A stretch of DNA of 5,312 bases from an uncultured Candidatus Pelagibacter sp. (GTDB lineage: Bacteria; Pseudomonadota; Alphaproteobacteria; Pelagibacterales; Pelagibacteraceae): positions 1 to 5,312 of the forward strand of contig CAJWKX010000048.1 in NCBI GenBank assembly GCA_913043015.1, given 5' to 3'. The notes beneath the pieces were generated by a model. The model worked only from the letters and a program-made list of their open reading frames with translations, did no database searches and was not told the DNA's origin. Position 1 is the stretch's first letter. The number at the start of each line of letters is the position of its first letter. Both the position numbers and the translations under genes were made by a program. Positions 1-5,312 of the stretch are shown piece by piece.

Positions 1-335
1 CCTAGCTTCGGTGCTATATTTAATATTTTCTTTAATATTCTTATTTGCTCATCAATATCCTCATCTTCTACAGAATCTTTCAAATTGATTTCTAAATTCG
101 CTAATACATCACCAAATTTGTTTCTTGTATCATATTCAGACCTTGCAATAGAATGGATGAGCGTATCATAAGCTTCTCTGATTAGTTTAGAATTCTCCGG
201 ATCTTTTTCAGGGGGATATATCTTTACTGCATTAAAAAAAGCTCTTTTTATCTCTACAGAAGAAGCAATTTCTTCTAATCCGAGCCTCGTATAAAAATTT
301 TCATGCTGCGGGTTGAAATTGGATGATTTTCCCAT
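1..335 (-). CDS. J-domain-like (DnaJ-type) protein with altered HPD motif, N-terminal part (3' end outside window)
   Basis: J proteins recruit substrates to Hsp70 and trigger its ATP hydrolysis. The first 111 residues are visible; the frame is open at the left edge. Residues 13-73 fit a J domain: NFYTRLGLEEIAS (helix I and turn), VEIKRAFFNAVKIY (helix II), loop PPEKDPEN, then LIREAYDTLIHSIARSEYD (helix III), matching the DnaJ pattern YYEILGV, IRKAYKRLAMKYHPD, IKEAYEVLTD and KRAAYD. The invariant HPD is replaced by PPE (residues 41-43) while the surrounding Tyr and the following basic, Pro and Glu residues are kept. This is therefore a J-like domain that may bind the Hsp70 without classical stimulation, or be matched to this particular Hsp70. 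After it comes an acidic segment (DSVEDEDIDEQ, 87-97). The ATG at 335 lies one base after the previous stop, with AAGG nine bases upstream. The downstream domain cannot be judged. Confidence 0.8.
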   Translation of the reverse strand, partial: MGKSSNFNPQHENFYTRLGLEEIASSVEIKRAFFNAVKIYPPEKDPENSKLIREAYDTLIHSIARSEYDTRNKFGDVLANLEINLKDSVEDEDIDEQIRILKKILNIAPKL

Positions 336-336
336 T

Positions 337-1866
337 TTACTTATCCTTTTCGATTACTGATTTTACAGTGCTATTATAATATTGAAAATGATCCGGATAC
401 ATATCAACATGTTCTATAAGCAATAATGCGTAAAAAGTTGCTTTGGTGCTATCACCCTTACTATTAAAACTTTTAACAAGCTCTAATAAGAATGGTGCTG
501 AATAGTTTTCATTTTTAGGAAACATATCAATGAACTCTATAATGTTTTTAATACGATTTGGATCATCTTCCCTTTTCAAACGGGACAGAAAATATGCATC
601 AGGTTTTTTTAAACAATCAAAAGGTACGTCTAATAATGTTTCATAGTCTTTTGAATTGAATAATCCATTACACATATCTTCTATAATAAAATCTGCGGAA
701 TCATGAAGAAAATCCCTGAATTCCAGAGTTTGCAAGTAATTTGAGCTTTCTTTGTATTTCCCTTCTTGTATTAAAGTAAAAAATTCTCTCTCTTGTCGTT
801 CACGATTCCTTTGTTTTTCTATAGCATCCTTGAATTTGTCATTTTGCTCTTTAAGGCTTAGAGATAGTTTGCTTAGTTCTTGGATGGATTCTGTGAAATT
901 CATATTGTCTGTTTGTAATTTAATTAAATTCTCCTGTCCCTCCCCTAATTCACCTAAGAGAGTAGCATTACTTTTAACTAACTCTGATAAATTTTCTTCA
1001 AATACAGATCTTTCATTTTGAATATTGCTTATCCTTGTATTAAGAATTTCTATTTCATCATCTTTCTTATTAGATCTGTAATTTAGTTGTCTAAGCTCTT
1101 CCTTTAGAATTGTGTTCTTTGCATTAGTCTCTGCAACTTCATTTACTAATTCATCTTTTTTCTTCTCTAGACTGTCACGAACAACCGAAAACTGTTTTTG
1201 ATCATTATCTTTTTTCTTAATTAACTCTTTTCGCTCATTAAACTCGTAGTAATTATATAAGATACCTATGAACCCTAAAACAAATACGATCGCTGCTTTG
1301 ACCAAGGTCATCTTCCGAAAAGAAGGTAGAACTTTGCCACTTGTTAGCGTTGCAGCAAAGTAAGGATCAATTTTTTTTATTTTGTTTAGTACATGAGTTT
1401 GTTTGTCTTTTTTTTTCTGAAGAAAAAGAATATATAAATGGTGTATACTAAGTTCTACCTGCTCAATACTATCATAATCAAATTTACCTGAGATTATTTC
1501 ATTATAAATTTCAATATGAGATTTTAATATAGTGTTATTGTCTTGATAATCTTCTTTTGAAATAACCGGTTGTAAACGCTTGAGAATCTTGAATGCGTCT
1601 TCATAATCGCCATTTTCAATGGCAAGCCAAAGTGCAAGTTTTAAAAATTCAAAAATATAAGGATAAATTTGAAGATGTGTTCTTACCTGTTCCCAGGCTT
1701 TAATGATATGTTTCTTTTCTGTTAATTCCAGAGCTCTGTTATATGCTAAAACAACAGTTGTTGCAAGCAGATTCATGTCATCAAGATTATATTTACATGA
1801 ACTGCATATATCTATGCTTTCGGACAAAGATCCACACTTATGACAAATTATTTTCAAATTTTCCAC
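337..1866 (-). CDS. Zinc-ribbon, single-pass membrane, coiled-coil protein of unknown function
   Basis: I do not recognise a named family for this 509-residue protein. In order: a short zinc ribbon at 8-24 with two CxxC knuckles (Cys8, Cys11, Cys21, Cys24); a helical, TPR-like region at about 32-175 (NGDYEDAFKILKRLQP is typical of such repeats); one hydrophobic segment at about 187-207 (LVKAAIVFVLGFIGILYNYY); a long charged coiled coil at about 209-362, rich in Glu, Lys, Asn and Leu; and a second helical domain at about 363-509 (EFFTLIQEGKYKESSNYLQ resembles a TPR start). Basic residues flank both sides of the membrane segment, so orientation is unclear; the Cys knuckles and TPR-like part favour an N-terminus in the cytoplasm. 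Translation starts at a GTG inside the end of the protease gene and stops one base before the J-like gene. The tight coupling to the protease suggests a membrane anchor, sensor or substrate of it (inference only). Confidence 0.8.
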   Translation of the reverse strand: MENLKIICHKCGSLSESIDICSSCKYNLDDMNLLATTVVLAYNRALELTEKKHIIKAWEQVRTHLQIYPYIFEFLKLALWLAIENGDYEDAFKILKRLQPVISKEDYQDNNTILKSHIEIYNEIISGKFDYDSIEQVELSIHHLYILFLQKKKDKQTHVLNKIKKIDPYFAATLTSGKVLPSFRKMTLVKAAIVFVLGFIGILYNYYEFNERKELIKKKDNDQKQFSVVRDSLEKKKDELVNEVAETNAKNTILKEELRQLNYRSNKKDDEIEILNTRISNIQNERSVFEENLSELVKSNATLLGELGEGQENLIKLQTDNMNFTESIQELSKLSLSLKEQNDKFKDAIEKQRNRERQEREFFTLIQEGKYKESSNYLQTLEFRDFLHDSADFIIEDMCNGLFNSKDYETLLDVPFDCLKKPDAYFLSRLKREDDPNRIKNIIEFIDMFPKNENYSAPFLLELVKSFNSKGDSTKATFYALLLIEHVDMYPDHFQYYNSTVKSVIEKDK

Positions 1867-3272
1867 ATATCCTCAATTACATTCTCATAATGACCTACAA
1901 GCCTGATTGTTAAAGCACTTTTTACCCGATTCTGAAGTTGATATAGTTCTGGGAAATTATCTTTAGGAATGTAAACAGTATTAATTCCGTTAATATACGC
2001 AGCGGTCAGTTTTTCCTTTAACCCACCAATAGGTAGAATTCGACCTTCAAGTGAAAGCTCACCTGTAAATGCAGAATCCGCAGGAATTTTTTTAGACACA
2101 AATTCAGCCATAATCCCGACAACAAAAGCTAAACCTGCTGAAGCTCCATCTTTGTAAATAATTGACTCTGGGATATTGATTTGAATAACTTTATTTAGTT
2201 CTTTTGAATTTTTTTGGCAAAGAACGCTTTTCCGCGCTACTCCAAAGGCAAGGTGTATTGAATCCAAAAGTGTAATTCCAAGATTTCCAGATGGATGAAT
2301 TTCGGATTCTTCACTAGGCGTACTTAAAATTTCTATTGGAAGGATATTACCACCATTTTCATGCCATACAAGACCGTTAATAATTGTCCCTTTATATTTA
2401 CTTCTTGATGTCTTTTTGATATGAGGAAGAATAAACTTTACCTTTCCTTCACCAAATTTACTTACCGCCTTCTTATATTGTATTGTAGCTTTTTTGATGT
2501 CACCTTTTAATGTATATGTTCTTATCAAATCCAGATTTGTATCAAAATCTTCTGGATTCATTCCAATGGCCTTTAAATAATAAGACTCTGCTTTTTGTTC
2601 ATTCCCCTGTGCAAGTTCTATATCTCCGAGTCGGTTATATATAATCCACTGTGGTTCAAATTTTTCCTCAAGTTTTCTGTATCTTTTCTTGGCAGTTTTG
2701 AAATTTTTATCTACCAGTGACAATTCAGCTAAAACAAAATATCCTAAGTCTTTTTTATCCGTTGAAAGTGCGAATTCTTTTAATATATAATATCCATCTT
2801 CCAACCTATTATTTTTAATCAGATTATACACTTTCTTCAGCATTTTCTGATACTCAGGATAGCTATCTAATAAATATTTCAATAGCTCAAGCAATTGGTT
2901 TTTAAAGTACCGTTTATTGGGTCGCAATTCATCATCATCAGATGAAATATCGGTGACATTTTGCCCCTCTTCAAATAAACCGGGGAAATTTTTCTCTCTC
3001 AGTTCATTCAATTTTTTTATATTTGGCCATCTTGTATAAAGATCATTATAAAGAAAAAATATATTTTGATTGTCTTTAGGGCTAAATGGACTGTTTGAAA
3101 TAACTTCTTCTGCTTTTTCAAAGAGTTTGAATTCAATTAATAAATTAACATAATCAACAATCCTGTTGATATTTTTTGAATCTTTGTCATATTCCTGTTC
3201 AGAAAAAAGGAGTGCTTCCTGATGCTTACCGTTTCTGACAAGGTCGTAGAGTTGCTGACTGGATTCAGTCAT
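1854..3272 (-). CDS. TPR-repeat protein fused to a Lon-type (S16) serine protease domain, no AAA+ ATPase
   Basis: A 472-residue predicted cytoplasmic protease. Residues about 5-60 form TPR-like helix pairs; 108-116 is an acidic linker (DISSDDDEL); 150-275 hold further TPRs, the clearest at 208-241 (YNRLGDIELAQGNEQKAESYY). The C-terminal part (about 294-470) is a Lon proteolytic domain: GLVWHENGG at 300-308, GNLGITLLDSIHLAF at 329-343, YKDGASAGLA at 373-382 with nucleophile Ser378, TGELSLEGRILPIGG at 403-417, and GLKEKLTAA with Lys421. The Ser-Lys spacing of 43 residues is the same as Ser679-Lys722 of E. coli Lon, so the dyad looks active; the sequence type is LonA-like. There are no Walker A/B motifs and no Lon N-domain, so it cannot unfold substrates by itself. 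TPRs may replace that role by docking a substrate or Hsp70 (inference). No signal peptide or membrane segment is present. No Shine-Dalgarno site is seen before the ATG, yet no other in-frame start fits. The 3' end overlaps the next gene by 13 bases. Confidence 0.9.
   Translation of the reverse strand: MTESSQQLYDLVRNGKHQEALLFSEQEYDKDSKNINRIVDYVNLLIEFKLFEKAEEVISNSPFSPKDNQNIFFLYNDLYTRWPNIKKLNELREKNFPGLFEEGQNVTDISSDDDELRPNKRYFKNQLLELLKYLLDSYPEYQKMLKKVYNLIKNNRLEDGYYILKEFALSTDKKDLGYFVLAELSLVDKNFKTAKKRYRKLEEKFEPQWIIYNRLGDIELAQGNEQKAESYYLKAIGMNPEDFDTNLDLIRTYTLKGDIKKATIQYKKAVSKFGEGKVKFILPHIKKTSRSKYKGTIINGLVWHENGGNILPIEILSTPSEESEIHPSGNLGITLLDSIHLAFGVARKSVLCQKNSKELNKVIQINIPESIIYKDGASAGLAFVVGIMAEFVSKKIPADSAFTGELSLEGRILPIGGLKEKLTAAYINGINTVYIPKDNFPELYQLQNRVKSALTIRLVGHYENVIEDMWKI
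1871..1874 (-). promoter_or_regulatory. Ribosome binding site for the GTG-started zinc-ribbon protein
   Basis: The message reads GAGG, four bases (ATAT), then GTG at 1866. An in-frame TGA lies directly upstream of the GTG (three codons back), so no earlier start is possible. The next in-frame Met comes at residue 31, after the zinc ribbon, so the GTG start is favoured. The site is inside the last codons of the TPR-Lon gene, implying coupled translation. Confidence 0.6.
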
Positions 3273-3349
3273 TAAATAGTAAAAAAGTTTAGAACTACAT
3301 TTCTTTTAAAAAAAGGTTTGCTGATTGATAGCGTTTTAATCAAAAAATA
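3273..3349. other. 77-base spacer between Hsp70 and TPR-Lon genes
   Basis: This is the only real non-coding stretch in the window. On the minus strand it is A/T-rich with runs of T, and it carries no clear Shine-Dalgarno site before the ATG at 3272. A 5-bp stem (TTGAT/ATCAA, at 3339-3343 and 3325-3329) with a 9-base loop is followed, after 10 bases, by seven Ts (3314-3308). The stem is too short and AT-rich, and too far from the T run, to be called a terminator. No convincing -35/-10 pair or CIRCE-type inverted repeat is visible. The spacer could still hold a weak internal promoter or an RNA processing site, but nothing here proves it. Confidence 0.5.
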
Positions 3350-5056
3350 CTAATCCTCTAGTTCAAAGATTAGATCATTGATTTCTTCATCCAGTGTTTT
3401 CGCAAGGCTTTTGTCCTCATCAATAATAGCCTTTTTTTGCGCATCAAGTTTTCTCTCCAGTTCCGAATGTCCTTTAAGTTCTTTTATTCTTTTCTCAGCG
3501 ATCTGTATAGTCGGTTTAAAATCCTTGGCTATAGCACTTTCTGACCAAGTATTTAAATCAGGTTTATCTTCAGTTTTCTTTTCACTAGCTTCAATTGCTG
3601 AAACTGTTAATTTAGCTTCTTTACCAGTACTGTCAATGACTGCTGTAACATCCATTATACCATTTAGGTTATAGAAAAATTTCACTGTTACAGATTCTTT
3701 ACCCGCTGGTGCGGGTGGTATTCCTTTCAATTTATATTCTTTGAGTAGAGTTTGATCTGCTGCAAAAAAACTTTCTTTTTTATTTGACTGATAAACTTCA
3801 AGCATTACTTCCTCCTGGTTATCACGCACGGCATAATATTTTTTGCTGAATTCTTTTAGCATCGGTGAATTCTCCGGTATAATTACACTATAATAACCAG
3901 GTACATCTTGACCGCTTATATCGACAACTGCTGATATACCAAAAGAAAAATTTACTATATCCATAATTACTGCATCGCATGCACCAGTAATAATTGCACC
4001 CTGTATAGCAGCGCCCATGGAAACTGCCCGGTCAGGATCAATGTCAGATCTAGGTTTTTGACCCATTTCATCTTTCACTATTTCTTTAACTAATGGTATG
4101 CGTGTTGAACCGCCCACCAGTAATACCATATCAATATCATCAGCTTTGAGTTTTGCTCCCTTAAGTGCTTTTTGTATGGCCTCCCTTGTGCTTTCAAGCT
4201 TTTCAGAGATCATGTCCTCAAAAGTTTCACGAGTTAATTCCATATCAAGAGATATTGTGTTGCCATCTTTTACCGCCATAAATCCTTCTTTAATTAATAC
4301 CTTTTTTCTCCTGCTAAGTGTCTCTTTTGCTTTTTTAGCTTTTTTTAAAACTTTTCTTCTTGTTTCTATATCATCTCTTAAATCAATACCGTGTTGCTTT
4401 TGGAAATCATCACAAATATAATCACATAATAATCTATCAAAATCTCCTCCACCCAGTTGATTATCGCCAGATCCACTTAAAATTTCAAGTACGCCATTAT
4501 TGAATTCTCCAACAGACACATCAAATGTTCCGCCCCCAAGATCATAAATCATTACCTTTACAAATTCTTCTTTTTCTGTATTTTCCAAGCAGTAAGCAAG
4601 TGCTGCAGCAGTTGGTTCTGTAATAATTCTTTCAACTTTAAAACCAGCCATTTCACCTGCTTTTATAGTGGCTTCTCTTTGTTTGATGTTAAAATTTGCT
4701 GGCACAGTGATAACAGCTCTTGTTATTTTTTCACCCAAGCTTTCTTCTGAATAATGCTTTATATATTTTAATATTTCTGCAGAAACCTCTTCTGGGGAGA
4801 GTTTTCTATCACCCAATGTTAATTTTACATTTTTTCCCATTTCCCTTTTTACCTCAAAAATGGGGTGTTTCGTATCTTCGGCTTCTTCTCCAAATACAAT
4901 AGCTTTATCTAAATCATCAAAGCCTACAACGGATGCAATTATATCATCGTTATCATCATTATGAATCATTTTCAATTTTGATTTACCTATGTAAATGCAT
5001 GCTTCTGAAGTGGTAGTACCTAGATCAATACCTAAGATGATTTCTTTATTACTCAT
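3350..5056 (-). CDS. dnaK: Hsp70 family chaperone (DnaK-like) with short lid
   Basis: ATP-dependent cytoplasmic chaperone of 568 residues. The nucleotide-binding domain (about 5-360) is complete: phosphate-1 loop GIDLGTTTS at 9-17, Lys70 in VKREMG, VPANF near 118-122, TEPTAAALAY at 146-155, phosphate-2 loop DLGGGTFDVS at 172-181, adenosine motif VLLVGGSTRIPLV at 311-323 and DPDRAVSMGAA at 340-350. All catalytic-type positions look intact, so ATPase activity is expected. The linker is AVIMDIV (362-368). The substrate-binding beta domain spans about 368-488 (NGIMDVTAVIDSTGKEAKLTV). The remaining roughly 80 residues form a reduced helical lid, against roughly 130 or more in E. coli DnaK (638 residues). 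The NBD lacks the insertion after Lys70 typical of proteobacterial DnaK. An ATG at 5068 is in frame, but the only good ribosome site (GGAG) lies on top of it and serves the ATG at 5056, so the shorter start was chosen. It is probably a specialised Hsp70 paralogue working with the adjacent GrpE and J-like protein. Confidence 0.93.
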   Translation of the reverse strand: MSNKEIILGIDLGTTTSEACIYIGKSKLKMIHNDDNDDIIASVVGFDDLDKAIVFGEEAEDTKHPIFEVKREMGKNVKLTLGDRKLSPEEVSAEILKYIKHYSEESLGEKITRAVITVPANFNIKQREATIKAGEMAGFKVERIITEPTAAALAYCLENTEKEEFVKVMIYDLGGGTFDVSVGEFNNGVLEILSGSGDNQLGGGDFDRLLCDYICDDFQKQHGIDLRDDIETRRKVLKKAKKAKETLSRRKKVLIKEGFMAVKDGNTISLDMELTRETFEDMISEKLESTREAIQKALKGAKLKADDIDMVLLVGGSTRIPLVKEIVKDEMGQKPRSDIDPDRAVSMGAAIQGAIITGACDAVIMDIVNFSFGISAVVDISGQDVPGYYSVIIPENSPMLKEFSKKYYAVRDNQEEVMLEVYQSNKKESFFAADQTLLKEYKLKGIPPAPAGKESVTVKFFYNLNGIMDVTAVIDSTGKEAKLTVSAIEASEKKTEDKPDLNTWSESAIAKDFKPTIQIAEKRIKELKGHSELERKLDAQKKAIIDEDKSLAKTLDEEINDLIFELED

Positions 5057-5312
5057 GTTCTGCTCCATCGTATTTATTTGCGATCACAGATGCTTTTCTC
5101 AATAACCTGTCGCCTCTTCTATACCCATTCTCAACTACTTTATTTACTGTTTGATCCTGATTTTTATTTTGTACTGACACAGTATCTACTTTATGATGAT
5201 ATTTAATATTTATCTTCTGACCTGGTTCTGCGGGAACAGTTTGTATACCCATGCTCTCACTGATCTGTTCTTTAGCCTGTATGGCAACATTAATAGAATC
5301 TAAAAATTGTTT
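5049..5312 (-). CDS. grpE: GrpE-type nucleotide exchange factor, C-terminal part (5' end outside window)
   Basis: GrpE proteins release ADP from Hsp70 (DnaK) in the cytoplasm and so drive its substrate cycle. Only the last 87 residues are in the window; the frame stays open to the right edge. The visible part matches the GrpE head domain: a helix end (KQFLDSINVAIQAKEQ) leads into a beta domain, and residues 59-79 contain VENGYRRGDRLLRKASV, the equivalent of the family signature EVQKGYKLGDRVLRPAMV. The usual FDPxxHEAV motif is poorly kept: the aligned stretch reads INIKYHHKV, retaining only the first His and the Val. A Met at 5252 lies inside this domain and is not a credible start, because the homologous frame continues upstream of it. 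The stop overlaps the Hsp70 start by 8 bases, so the two are almost certainly co-translated. The divergent head suggests an accessory copy adapted to its neighbour rather than the housekeeping GrpE (inference). Confidence 0.87.
   Translation of the reverse strand, partial: KQFLDSINVAIQAKEQISESMGIQTVPAEPGQKINIKYHHKVDTVSVQNKNQDQTVNKVVENGYRRGDRLLRKASVIANKYDGAEHE
5063..5066 (-). promoter_or_regulatory. Ribosome binding site that sets the Hsp70 start
   Basis: The message reads GGAG, a 6-base spacer (CAGAAC), then ATG at 5056. The alternative in-frame ATG at 5068 overlaps this GGAG and has only A/T-rich sequence without a Shine-Dalgarno match in front of it. The site lies within the grpE coding region, consistent with translational coupling through the ATGAGTAA start/stop overlap. 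Confidence 0.7.

Noticed and set aside
752..1021. Open frame on the plus strand (89 codons)
   Set aside because: It lies wholly antisense to the coiled-coil part of the zinc-ribbon membrane protein; its Ser/Leu/Cys-rich product is what the complement of Glu/Lys-rich codons gives, and no domain is recognisable.
3273..3285. TACTAT just before the protease ATG as a -10 box for a leaderless transcript
   Set aside because: No matching -35 element is found 16-18 bases upstream, and such hexamers are expected by chance in AT-rich DNA.
3308..3343. Possible Rho-independent terminator after the Hsp70 gene (5-bp stem and T run)
   Set aside because: The stem is only TTGAT/ATCAA with a 9-base loop, AT-rich, and separated from the T run by 10 bases; too weak to call.
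3273..3349. CIRCE (HrcA) heat-shock operator
   Set aside because: The TTAGCACTC-N9-GAGTGCTAA inverted repeat is absent; any heat-shock control would have to sit upstream of the grpE gene, outside the window.
3378..3674. Open frame on the plus strand (98 codons)
   Set aside because: Antisense to the Hsp70 C-terminal region; low-complexity Ser/Leu product with no ribosome site or known motif.
4098..4421. Open frame on the plus strand (107 codons)
   Set aside because: Antisense to the well-conserved Hsp70 nucleotide-binding domain; a shadow frame.
4720..4902. Open frame on the plus strand (60 codons), Phe/Leu/Pro-rich and apparently hydrophobic
   Set aside because: Antisense to the Hsp70 NBD; the hydrophobic look follows from the complement of Lys/Glu codons. 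Not a credible small membrane protein.

Overview
The window is a compact, one-directional gene cluster read entirely from the minus strand, so transcription runs from base 5312 towards base 1. Five coding regions fill it almost completely. In transcription order they are: the C-terminal end of a GrpE-type nucleotide exchange factor (cut by the right edge); an Hsp70/DnaK chaperone with a short C-terminal lid; a fusion of tetratricopeptide (TPR) repeats with a Lon-type (S16) protease domain and no AAA+ ATPase; a protein with an N-terminal zinc ribbon, one membrane segment and a long coiled coil; and the N-terminal 111 residues of a J-domain-like protein whose HPD motif reads PPE (cut by the left edge). 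The junctions are an 8-base overlap, a 77-base spacer, a 13-base overlap and a 1-base gap, which points to one operon with translational coupling at most joints.

The DNA is AT-rich and uses Shine-Dalgarno sites at several starts, so it is bacterial. The Hsp70 nucleotide-binding domain lacks the roughly two dozen extra residues found after the conserved Lys70 region in proteobacterial DnaK, and in that respect resembles Firmicutes DnaK. This is not enough to name a phylum. No tRNA, rRNA, CRISPR array, insertion sequence or notable repeat was seen, and there is no gene-free stretch longer than 77 bases.

Taken together the genes look like a dedicated Hsp70 machine (Hsp70, GrpE and a J-like protein) wired to a Lon-type peptidase. 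That peptidase keeps its Ser-Lys dyad but has exchanged the usual ATP-driven unfoldase for TPR protein-binding repeats. The membrane-anchored zinc-ribbon/coiled-coil protein, co-translated with the protease gene, is a reasonable candidate for its anchor, sensor or substrate. This joint function is inference from gene order and domains. The identities of GrpE, Hsp70 and the Lon protease domain are directly supported by motifs. The most interesting points are the ATPase-less TPR-Lon protease, the altered HPD motif, and the fact that all three parts of an Hsp70 cycle sit together with a protease and a membrane protein.
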